Source: Methanomassiliicoccaceae archaeon (lineage in GTDB: Archaea > Thermoplasmatota > Thermoplasmata > Methanomassiliicoccales > Methanomethylophilaceae). Taken from it: a stretch of DNA of 5,327 bases. Positions 1 to 5,327 of this stretch are shown here, piece by piece. The stretch's first letter is position 1. The number at the start of each line of letters is the position of its first letter. The notes under the pieces are model-generated. The model made no database searches. It was not told the origin of the DNA and worked only from the letters and a program-made list of their open reading frames with translations. The stretch spans positions 1-5,327 of the forward strand of contig JAIRTZ010000078.1 of the NCBI GenBank assembly GCA_031254685.1. The letters run 5' to 3'. The position numbers were made by a program, and so were the translations under genes.

Positions 1-1
1 G

Positions 2-235
2 AACGGTGAGAAAAAGGGGCTGACCCTGCACGGCAACCTGGTACTCGGAGATTTGGACTTTTCTGACCCGGCTTTCACCGAGGACGTCCTCCGTTACTGG
101 TGCTTTTTCTGGGGCGGCAATGAGCGGAAAGGCCGCGAAGGCGGCGGCGTTTCGTTCTCCGTGCTCCCGGCGTCATTGCTTTCCATGCGACCCATCCTGT
201 CTGCCGTACGCCTAACGAGAACAAAGATTTATTGA
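2..235 (+). CDS. C-terminal 77 codons of an unrecognised protein (5' end outside window)
   Basis: The frame starting at base 2 is open from the left edge to a TGA at 233-235. About two thirds of its codons end in G or C, as expected for coding sequence here. The other two forward frames have stops nearby, and no reverse frame gives a better candidate. Because the frame runs off the edge, the TTG at 53 is unlikely to be the true start and the gene probably begins upstream. The fragment reads as an acidic part (LGDLDFSDPAFTEDV), an aromatic stretch (YWCFFWGG), a glycine/charge-rich patch and a moderately hydrophobic basic tail ending RLTRTKIY. I do not recognise a family and see no catalytic motif. 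The stop lies 21 bases before the hypE start, and the hypE promoter sits in the last codons. It remains possible that this is not a gene. Confidence 0.5.
   Translation, partial: NGEKKGLTLHGNLVLGDLDFSDPAFTEDVLRYWCFFWGGNERKGREGGGVSFSVLPASLLSMRPILSAVRLTRTKIY
221..235 (+). promoter_or_regulatory. BRE/TATA-like promoter of hypE
   Basis: A purine-rich ACAAAG followed by ATTTATTG (TTTATT at 228-233) resembles an archaeal BRE plus TATA box. The first T is 29 bases before the ATG at 257, and no Shine-Dalgarno precedes that ATG. The spacing places the transcription start at or very near the start codon, that is, a leaderless mRNA. The element overlaps the last codons of the upstream gene. Confidence 0.5.
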
Positions 236-256
236 TTGCTTCGTTATCTGGCCTTT

Positions 257-1303
257 ATGGCCAAGGTCGTCATGAATCACGGAGCGGGCGGAGAAACGAT
301 GCAGGAGTTCCTTTCCAAGCATATCGTCTCTCATTTTCCGAAAATGAGGTCCGATGTCCCGTTGACCTCGCTGGATGATTCGGCGGTCATCGACGGCATT
401 GTGTTCACAACGGACGGCCATACGGTGAAACCGCTGTTCTTCCCGGGAGGGGACATCGGATCGCTGTCGGTCGCCGGAACGGTGAACGACATATCCGTCA
501 TCGGCGGCAGACCGTTGGCGCTCTCGTGCGCCGTGATACTTGAGGAAGGGCTTGATATCGATATCGTCGACCGCGTCATGGACTCCGTAGGTAAGACGTC
601 CGCCGCATGCGGCGTCCCCGTTGCGACAGGGGATACGAAGGTGGTCGAGGCGGGCGCGATCGACAGGATGATGATCGTGACGTCCGCCGTGGGAAAACGT
701 TCCGAACATATGGACCATAATCTTTCCGTGGCGTCGCAGTACCGCAAAGTGGACTCGAAATGGTTAACGGACGACAACGTAAGGGACGGGGACGCGATCA
801 TCGTCTCGGGCACGCTGGGCGACCACGGCGTTTCGCTGCTCTCGTTCCGCGAGGGATACGGATTCGAGAGCGTCGTGAAGAGCGACATCGCCCCGCTGAA
901 CGGGCTTATCGAAAAAGTATTGAAAAAAGGCGGCGCCGTCACGATGAAGGACCCTACGAGAGGGGGGCTCGCGAACACGCTCAACGAATGGTCGTCGAAA
1001 TCGAGGATCGGCATCGAACTGAATGAAACGGACATACCGTTGAAGGACGCGGTCGTGAACGCGTGCGACCTGCTGGGAATAGACCCGCTGAGCATCGGCA
1101 ATGAGGGAAAGGTCGTGATAGCGTGTGTCCCGGACGCTGCCTCCGATATTCTGAAGGTCTTAAGGTCGCATCCTTACGGGAAGGACGCGAACATCATCGG
1201 ATACGCAACGTCGAAGACAAAACACGTCACCGTACGGACATCCGTCGGCGGACGGCGGATACTTGAGCCTCCGGTCGGCGACCCGGTGCCCAGGATATGC
1301 TGA
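257..1303 (+). CDS. hypE: Hydrogenase maturation protein HypE (carbamoyl dehydratase)
   Basis: HypE takes the carbamoyl group made by HypF onto its C-terminal cysteine and dehydrates it with ATP to a thiocyanate. It then passes cyanide to the iron held by HypC-HypD for the [NiFe]-hydrogenase active site; it acts in the cytoplasm. The 348-residue product has the PurM/HypE layout: HGAGGE (8-13), DDSAVI (40-45), a TTDGHTV segment (51-57), GTVNDISVIGG (74-84), TGDTKVV (124-130), SGTLGDHG (184-191), DPTRGGLA (232-239), NEGK (282-285) and the terminal PRIC with the acceptor Cys348. All hallmark positions are intact, so it should be active. ATG 257 is chosen because HypE proteins normally begin a few residues before the HGAGG motif and because the TATA spacing fits; the in-frame TTG at 236 is less likely. 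An apparently longer segment lies at about residues 147-176. No other hyp gene is in view. Confidence 0.95.
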   Translation: MAKVVMNHGAGGETMQEFLSKHIVSHFPKMRSDVPLTSLDDSAVIDGIVFTTDGHTVKPLFFPGGDIGSLSVAGTVNDISVIGGRPLALSCAVILEEGLDIDIVDRVMDSVGKTSAACGVPVATGDTKVVEAGAIDRMMIVTSAVGKRSEHMDHNLSVASQYRKVDSKWLTDDNVRDGDAIIVSGTLGDHGVSLLSFREGYGFESVVKSDIAPLNGLIEKVLKKGGAVTMKDPTRGGLANTLNEWSSKSRIGIELNETDIPLKDAVVNACDLLGIDPLSIGNEGKVVIACVPDAASDILKVLRSHPYGKDANIIGYATSKTKHVTVRTSVGGRRILEPPVGDPVPRIC

Positions 1304-1310
1304 ACGGTGC

Positions 1311-1320
1311 AAAGTATTTC
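1311..1320 (+). promoter_or_regulatory. Weak TATA-like promoter before the DUF1015 gene
   Basis: AAAGTATTTC in the 55-base gap after hypE resembles a BRE/TATA pair. It would place transcription start near 1340, giving a leader of about 20 bases. A short SD-like GGTG at 1352-1355 lies 6 bases before the second of two tandem ATGs (1359 and 1362). No T-run terminator separates hypE from this gene, so read-through from hypE is also possible. Confidence 0.3.
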
Positions 1321-1358
1321 AATCTGCAAACTATGGACGTCACCATCGTACGGTGTAA

Positions 1359-2549
1359 ATGATGGTCACATTCCTTCCGTTCCCCGGATACCGGCCGTCC
1401 CTGAAGGACGGCGAAGACATCTCTGCGCGCATCTCGCCGCCGTATGACGTCATTGACGAGGAACGTCTCAAAGAGCTGCGATCGAAGGCACACAATATCA
1501 CGCGCCTCACATTAAATCCCGAGAACGGGAGATACACGAACTCCAGAAAAGAATTGGACGAATGGATCGCCGACGGCTCGCTGGTAAGGGATGACGATTC
1601 CTTTTACTTGTACAGACAGAGATTCAAGAGCAAAGGCAAAACGCTGACGCGCACCGGGATCGTCGGGATATTGAAGACGGAAGCATACGAGAAAGGCAGC
1701 GTCATACCTCACGAAGAGACATATCCGTCGGTGAAGCAGGACCGCCTGAACTTGCTCAGGGACATGGAGGCGCACCTGGAATCCATTTTCGGGATATTCG
1801 AGGGCTTCGACAAAGAACTGGACGACAGGATAAAGGCGACCGCGAAGAAACTCTATTCCTGCACGGACGGCGCCGGCGTGGAGCACACGTACTACCGTAT
1901 CTCGGACAAGGATGTCACGGATTCGATAACCAAGGAACTGAAGAAGCAGAAGATGCTGATCGCCGACGGCCATCATAGATATGAGACCGCGCTGAATTAC
2001 TCGCTGGAGAACCCGGACGACAAGAAAAAAGGATTTGTGCTCGCGACGCTCGTATCGTCAAAGGATCCCGGCCTCGTGATATGGCCGACGCACAGGCTGC
2101 TTTCCTCTTCGCCGCCGGTGACGGAGGACGACGCCGTCAAAGGTATCGGAAAGGTCATGAGGATCGAAGAGGCGGCGTCCGTCGGCGATATGTACCTTGA
2201 ACTTCCGAAATGGCAGATGGGGCTCTTCTTCAGGTCGGGGAAATGTTATCTTGCGTCGTATGACGGCGGGGGCGATCCGCTGTGGTCGCTTGACACGTAC
2301 GCCGCTCAGGAACTGATAATCAAGAAGGTCTACGGATATGACAGCGGTAACGTGAAGGTTTCGTACGAAGCTGAGTTCGGCCCTCTCGTGAAGAAGATGG
2401 AAAGCGGCAGGTACGACGTGGCCGTCGTCCTCAACGAGCCCGGTCTGAAAACGATATGGGACCTTTCGTCGATCGGGAAACGCATGCCTAAGAAAACAAC
2501 ATTCTTTTACCCGAAGATCTGGTCCGGGTTCGTCCTTTACAAGATGTGA
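1359..2549 (+). CDS. DUF1015 family protein (COG4198)
   Basis: The 396-residue product matches the DUF1015 family in length and landmarks. These are an N-terminal PFPGYRP followed by PPYDVI (27-32), PHEETYP (117-123), RLNLLRD (129-135), the signature ADGHHRYETAL (202-212), PTHRLL (243-248) and a C-terminal block GKRMPKKTTFFYPK leading to SGFVLYKM. There is no signal peptide or membrane segment, so it is cytoplasmic. The biochemical role is not settled from sequence. I recall that DUF1015 genes often neighbour serine-biosynthesis genes in other anaerobes, and that some relatives were reported as free-serine kinases; neither can be checked here. The invariant-looking His/Asp/Glu/Arg clusters suit an enzyme. 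The start is one of two tandem ATGs (1359 or 1362); the second has better spacing to a GGTG at 1352-1355. The stop overlaps the possible GTG start of the radical SAM gene, implying co-translation. Confidence 0.9.
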   Translation: MMVTFLPFPGYRPSLKDGEDISARISPPYDVIDEERLKELRSKAHNITRLTLNPENGRYTNSRKELDEWIADGSLVRDDDSFYLYRQRFKSKGKTLTRTGIVGILKTEAYEKGSVIPHEETYPSVKQDRLNLLRDMEAHLESIFGIFEGFDKELDDRIKATAKKLYSCTDGAGVEHTYYRISDKDVTDSITKELKKQKMLIADGHHRYETALNYSLENPDDKKKGFVLATLVSSKDPGLVIWPTHRLLSSSPPVTEDDAVKGIGKVMRIEEAASVGDMYLELPKWQMGLFFRSGKCYLASYDGGGDPLWSLDTYAAQELIIKKVYGYDSGNVKVSYEAEFGPLVKKMESGRYDVAVVLNEPGLKTIWDLSSIGKRMPKKTTFFYPKIWSGFVLYKM

Positions 2550-2554
2550 CACGC

Positions 2555-3418
2555 ATGCACTATGCGGATCATAAAACAATACTTTCGCCCAAGAACGGAA
2601 TGAACATCTACCGCGGCTGCACGCACGGCTGCATATACTGCGACAGCCGCAGCAAATGCTATCAGATCAACCACGATTTTGAGGATATCGAGGTGAAACG
2701 CGACGCACCGCGCATCCTGGAGGATCAGCTGAAACGTAAAAGGGAGAAAGGGATGATCGGCACCGGGGCGATGTGCGACCCGTACATGCACATTGAGAAC
2801 GATCTGCAAATAACACGGCAATGCATCTCGCTGATCGACAGATACGGCTTCGGACTGTCGATACTCACGAAGTCGGACCGTATACTCCGTGACATGGACA
2901 TCCTGAAAAGCATCAACAGCAGAACGAAATGTGTCGTACAAGTAACGTTGACGACATGCGACGACGATCTGTGCAGAAAGATAGAGCCGAACGTTTCGAC
3001 AACGTCGGAACGCGTCCGCGTGCTGGAGGCGATGCGCGACGCCGGCATCCCGACCGTCGTCTGGTTATGCCCGATACTCCCGTTCATCAACGACACCGAG
3101 GAGAATATACGCGGGCTGCTTGATCACTGCGTTAAAGCTGAAGTTAAAGGAATATTCTGCTTCGGCCTCGGGATGACGCTCCGCGAAGGCAATCGGGAAC
3201 ACTTCTACGCGAAACTTGACGAACATTTTCCGGGAATGAAGGAACGCTATATACAACGCTTCGGGGACTCGTACGAATGCCGCAGCCCCGACAGCAAAAA
3301 ATTGATGGCCATCCTGAAAGCGGAATGCGAACGGCACAATATCATGTACGATACGAAGGAAGTGTTCGCCTACCTGACGGAATTCGAAACGAGGACGAAA
3401 CAAACATCCTTGTTCTGA
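2555..3418 (+). CDS. SPL-like radical SAM protein (COG1533/SplB-related)
   Basis: Counted from ATG 2555, the product has 287 residues. It has a Cx3Cx2C cluster motif (RGCTHGCIYC, Cys22/26/29) that binds the [4Fe-4S] cluster for reductive SAM cleavage, followed by the barrel landmarks GTGAMCDPY (69-77), ILTKSDRILRD, a VTLTT strand, EPN (144-146), PTVVWLCPILPFIND and LREGNRE. It belongs to the group related to spore photoproduct lyase and Rv2578c-type proteins, whose substrate is unknown; I do not claim DNA repair. Fourteen cysteines are present, several outside the cluster motif, such as Cys35 and Cys74. The protein ends in QTSLF. An alternative GTG start at 2546 would add three residues and overlap the DUF1015 stop by 4 bases (GTGA). 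ATG 2555 is preferred because relatives, as I recall them, begin MHY/MHF directly before the conserved segment. No Shine-Dalgarno is visible, which suits coupling to the DUF1015 gene. Confidence 0.9.
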   Translation: MHYADHKTILSPKNGMNIYRGCTHGCIYCDSRSKCYQINHDFEDIEVKRDAPRILEDQLKRKREKGMIGTGAMCDPYMHIENDLQITRQCISLIDRYGFGLSILTKSDRILRDMDILKSINSRTKCVVQVTLTTCDDDLCRKIEPNVSTTSERVRVLEAMRDAGIPTVVWLCPILPFINDTEENIRGLLDHCVKAEVKGIFCFGLGMTLREGNREHFYAKLDEHFPGMKERYIQRFGDSYECRSPDSKKLMAILKAECERHNIMYDTKEVFAYLTEFETRTKQTSLF

Positions 3419-3427
3419 CAAGGTGAT

Positions 3428-3432
3428 AAAAA
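3428..3432 (-). terminator. Oligo-T terminator of the tRNA gene
   Basis: The - strand carries a run of five T immediately after the tRNA 3' end, with one base between it and the discriminator. Archaeal RNA polymerase terminates at such T-runs without a hairpin. No comparable T-run serves the convergent radical SAM gene in the 15 bases between the two genes. Confidence 0.5.
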
Positions 3433-3433
3433 G

Positions 3434-3505
3434 AGCCGTCGACGGGAATTGAACCCGCGCCCTACGCCTTACCAAGGCGTCGCTATACCCCTTAGCCACG
3501 ACGGC
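3434..3505 (-). tRNA. tRNA-Thr (anticodon GGT)
   Basis: The reverse complement folds as a complete 72-base cloverleaf without intron. The acceptor stem is GCCGTCG/CGACGGC with all seven pairs. The D arm has stem GCTA/TAGC and loop AGGGGTA. The anticodon stem ACGCC/GGCGT encloses TTGGTAA, with anticodon GGT at 3471-3473, reading threonine ACC (and ACU). The T arm has GCGGG/CCCGT (one G-U pair) around TTCAATT. Position 73 is U, which archaeal threonyl-tRNAs commonly carry. The G1-C72 and C2-G71 pairs fit threonine identity as known from E. coli. The CCA end is not encoded and must be added by the CCA enzyme. The gene is convergent with the radical SAM gene and divergent from rqcH. Confidence 0.96.
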
Positions 3506-3532
3506 ACTATTCGGGCTAACAAGACTCTCATT

Positions 3533-3540
3533 GATATATG
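3533..3540 (-). promoter_or_regulatory. TATA box of the tRNA-Thr gene
   Basis: On the - strand the sequence GAAA followed by CATATATC resembles a BRE plus TATA box. Its centre is about 31 bases before the tRNA 5' end at 3505. This predicts transcription start near 3511 and a short leader of about 5 bases for RNase P to remove. Confidence 0.6.
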
Positions 3541-3570
3541 TTTCTGATATCCGAATATACGCGTTATTTG

Positions 3571-3599
3571 TAAGAAGCTTTATTTTCAAGCCCTTCTTA
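3571..3599 (+). repeat. Inverted repeat flanking the rqcH TATA box
   Basis: TAAGAAG at 3571-3577 and CTTCTTA at 3593-3599 are perfect 7-base inverted copies separated by 15 bases, giving a centre-to-centre distance of 22 bases (about two helical turns). The spacer contains the rqcH TATA-like box. It could be an operator, or chance: the left arm is also what a purine-rich BRE would look like. Confidence 0.4.
3578..3586 (+). promoter_or_regulatory. TATA-like promoter of rqcH
   Basis: CTTTATTTT, preceded by purine-rich AAGAAG, forms an archaeal BRE/TATA-like element. The TTTATT core starts 31 bases before ATG 3610, nearly the same spacing as for hypE. No Shine-Dalgarno precedes the ATG, so a leaderless transcript is likely. 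Confidence 0.55.
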
Positions 3600-3609
3600 A
3601 CGTAACGCG

Positions 3610-5327
3610 ATGAAGAAGGAAATGAGCGCGTTCGATGTGCGCGCCATCGTCAAAGAGATGGCCGTGCTCGAAGGGGCGCATATGGACAAGATATTCCATT
3701 GGGGCGCCGGGAACGTGTTGTTCAGGCTGAACGTTCAGGGGCAGGGAAAGAAGGAGCTGTTCTTCGGCGACAAGAAATGGCTGTATATGCCCGAGGAAAG
3801 ACCGGATACGCCGACCACGCCCACGTCGTTCGCATCGTTCCTCAGAAAATACGTGGACAACGCGCGCGTCGGAAAGACGACGCAGGTCGGTTTCGATCGT
3901 ATCGTGATCGTCGAACTGTTCAAGGCGGAAGGAACGTACAATTTAATTTTCGAGATGTTCGGCGGCGGGAACGTCCTTTTGGTATTGGACGGCAAGATCG
4001 TGAACTGCCTCATCCATAAAGCGAGGAGGGACCGCGTAACGAGGCCGGGCGAGGATTACGTGATGCCCCGTTCGCGTTTCGATCCCACGGCCGGCACGTT
4101 CGAATGTTTCAGGCAGATCATATCGAGCTCGGCCACCGATCTTGTAAGAGCGTTGGCAATGGACGCGAACCTCGGAGGACAATACGCGGAGGAGATCTGC
4201 AAGCGCACCGGGATCCAGAAGAACACAAAGCCGGCGGAACTGAATGACGATGACGTAAAGAACATACACGCGGCGATGAGCGGCATCGTATCCGCCGCGT
4301 TATCGTCGACGAACGCGATAATGTACAGGAACGGGGACGACGTCGTTGAGATCGCCCCGGCGGAACTTCATATCTACGACGGCTATGATAAAGAGACGTT
4401 TGATTCCATGTCCGCGGCGATCGCTTCGATGATCTCGTCCGTCGAGGAATCGGAGGAGGACGGGTACGTAGACCCCGAGGTGGAGAAACTGCAGAGAAGG
4501 GTGGACCGCCAGAGGGAGACCATCGACGAATACCGGAACGAGGCGGCGGAGCTGAAAGCGCGCGCCGATTCGATATACACGAATTACCAGAAGGTGAACG
4601 AGCTGCTCGATGTGCTTTCCGTCCAGTCAAAGAAACTGACGTGGGACAAACTGAGGGAGGGCGCCAAAAAGATCCCCTTCGTCGATTCCATCGACCCTTC
4701 GAAGGACCTCGTCACCGCGAACCTTGACGGAATGAAAGTTACGCTGGATTACACGAAAGGGATAGACGCGAACGCGTCCGACATCTATCAGCGCGGTAAG
4801 GAGATAAACGACAAGGCGACGAGAGCGCTGACCGCACTGAAGGACAGTGAAGAGGAGCTCGGAAGAAAGCAGAAGGGCTTCGCGAAGGAGAGGGCATTGG
4901 CGTTATCGCGCGCCCAGCCGACGAAACAGTTCTGGTTCGAGAGATACAAATGGTTCGTCACCTCCGGCGGGATGCTTGTGCTGTCGGGACGCGATGCGCA
5001 CACCAACGACCAATTGATAAAGAAGCACATGAAGGAACAGGACGTCTACGTGCACGCGGACGTTCACGGTGCGCCGTCCGTGATCATAAAGAGCGGCAAC
5101 ATCGCCAAAGAGGCCGATCTCAGGGAGGCGTGCGTCTTCGCTTCGGCGCAGTCGAAGGCGTGGAGCGCGAGCATACCGGAGGGAAGCGCGTTCTGGGTAT
5201 ACCCCGATCAGGTGAGCAAGACGCCGCAGGCCGGAGAGTTCGTCCCGAGGGGAGCGTTCATCATACGCGGAAAGAGGAACTATGAATATCACCTGGAGAT
5301 GCGGCTTGCGATCGGCGAGATAACGTA
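3610..5327 (+). CDS. rqcH: Ribosome quality control factor RqcH (NEMF/Rqc2, NFACT family), 3' truncated by window
   Basis: RqcH/Rqc2/NEMF proteins bind the large ribosomal subunit carrying a stalled peptidyl-tRNA and, in bacteria and eukaryotes, recruit tRNA to add C-terminal tails without mRNA. The 572 visible residues show the family order. An NFACT-N domain covers about 1-165, with Asp9 and the FDR motif (Asp96-Arg97) matching the yeast tailing residues D9, D98 and R99. A helix-hairpin-helix region spans about 170-230 (TDLVRALAMDANLGGQYAEE). Charged coiled coils spanning about 285-430 flank the M domain. The NFACT-R (DUF814) domain runs from about 438 (TKQFWFERYKWFVTSGG, then YVHADVHGAPSVIIK at 480-494) to about 555. 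The frame is open to the edge; judged from archaeal relatives, roughly 80-100 residues are missing. ATG 3610 is the first in-frame start, sits correctly behind the TATA box and places Asp9 at the expected position. It is transcribed divergently from tRNA-Thr. Confidence 0.94.
   Translation, partial: MKKEMSAFDVRAIVKEMAVLEGAHMDKIFHWGAGNVLFRLNVQGQGKKELFFGDKKWLYMPEERPDTPTTPTSFASFLRKYVDNARVGKTTQVGFDRIVIVELFKAEGTYNLIFEMFGGGNVLLVLDGKIVNCLIHKARRDRVTRPGEDYVMPRSRFDPTAGTFECFRQIISSSATDLVRALAMDANLGGQYAEEICKRTGIQKNTKPAELNDDDVKNIHAAMSGIVSAALSSTNAIMYRNGDDVVEIAPAELHIYDGYDKETFDSMSAAIASMISSVEESEEDGYVDPEVEKLQRRVDRQRETIDEYRNEAAELKARADSIYTNYQKVNELLDVLSVQSKKLTWDKLREGAKKIPFVDSIDPSKDLVTANLDGMKVTLDYTKGIDANASDIYQRGKEINDKATRALTALKDSEEELGRKQKGFAKERALALSRAQPTKQFWFERYKWFVTSGGMLVLSGRDAHTNDQLIKKHMKEQDVYVHADVHGAPSVIIKSGNIAKEADLREACVFASAQSKAWSASIPEGSAFWVYPDQVSKTPQAGEFVPRGAFIIRGKRNYEYHLEMRLAIGEIT

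Noticed and set aside
137..238. Possible small - strand ORF of about 33 codons opposite the 5' fragment (MGRMESNDAG start)
   Set aside because: It is proline-rich, has no family resemblance and lies opposite a longer frame with better third-position bias. There is no supporting promoter.
236..256. TTG start seven codons upstream for hypE
   Set aside because: It directly abuts the previous stop. HypE proteins normally start just before the HGAGG motif, and the TATA spacing points to ATG 257.
331..1101. Long - strand open frame of 256 codons antisense to hypE
   Set aside because: It is a mirror of the GC-rich hypE codons. The + strand product carries every HypE motif, while the antisense product is low-complexity (Ser/Pro/Thr-rich) and has no recognisable domain.
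2555..3418. Calling the radical SAM gene a true spore photoproduct lyase
   Set aside because: It shares the SPL-like fold family and cluster motif, but nothing seen shows the repair-specific cysteine or DNA-binding features, and archaea do not make spores.
3065..3589. - strand open frame spanning the tRNA and the end of the radical SAM gene
   Set aside because: It runs straight through a well-folded tRNA gene on the same strand and is antisense to a conserved protein, so it is a shadow frame.
3506..3609. Small RNA or riboswitch in the tRNA-rqcH intergenic region
   Set aside because: The 104 bases are accounted for by two divergent promoters. No stable extended fold or riboswitch core was seen, and rqcH appears leaderless.
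3699..4019. + strand open frame of 106 codons inside rqcH
   Set aside because: It is a second-frame shadow of the NFACT-N coding region, very Arg-rich, with no motif.
4118..4630. - strand open frame of 170 codons within rqcH, rich in Arg/Ser/Pro
   Set aside because: The composition is typical of an out-of-frame translation. The + strand frame is a continuous RqcH reading frame through the same region.

Overview
The window looks archaeal, most plausibly a Thermoplasmata-type methanogen such as Methanomassiliicoccales. That assignment is inference. The evidence is a tRNA with U73 and no encoded CCA, TATA-like boxes 25-30 bases ahead of start codons that lack a Shine-Dalgarno, a full-length archaeal-style RqcH/NEMF gene, and a HypE hydrogenase maturation protein. 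GC content is moderate to high, and all four visible stop codons are TGA.

Layout from left to right, all protein genes on the + strand: (1) the 3' end of an unrecognised gene (2-235). (2) hypE (257-1303), complete, with the C-terminal cysteine that carries the cyano group. It is probably transcribed as a leaderless mRNA from a TATA box lying in the last codons of the preceding gene. (3) A DUF1015 (COG4198) protein (1359-2549) behind a weak promoter in a 55-base gap. (4) An SPL-like radical SAM protein (2555-3418), tightly linked to the DUF1015 gene; its alternative GTG start overlaps the DUF1015 stop by 4 bases. (5) A tRNA-Thr(GGT) on the - strand (3434-3505), convergent with the radical SAM gene. 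(6) A 104-base region holding two divergent promoters, one for the tRNA and one for rqcH. (7) rqcH (3610 to the window end), 5'-complete and cut off by the right edge after 572 codons.

Three activities can be read: nickel-iron hydrogenase active-site assembly (HypE), a DUF1015/radical SAM pair of unknown joint role, and ribosome-associated quality control (RqcH). There is no obvious mobile element, CRISPR array, toxin or phage gene. The most thought-provoking points are the head-to-head pairing of a tRNA-Thr gene with an RqcH gene that keeps the tailing residues, the bacterial clamp-binding-like C-terminus of the radical SAM protein, and the DUF1015-radical SAM bicistron. None of these proves a new system. 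No stretch longer than about 110 bases lacks a gene.
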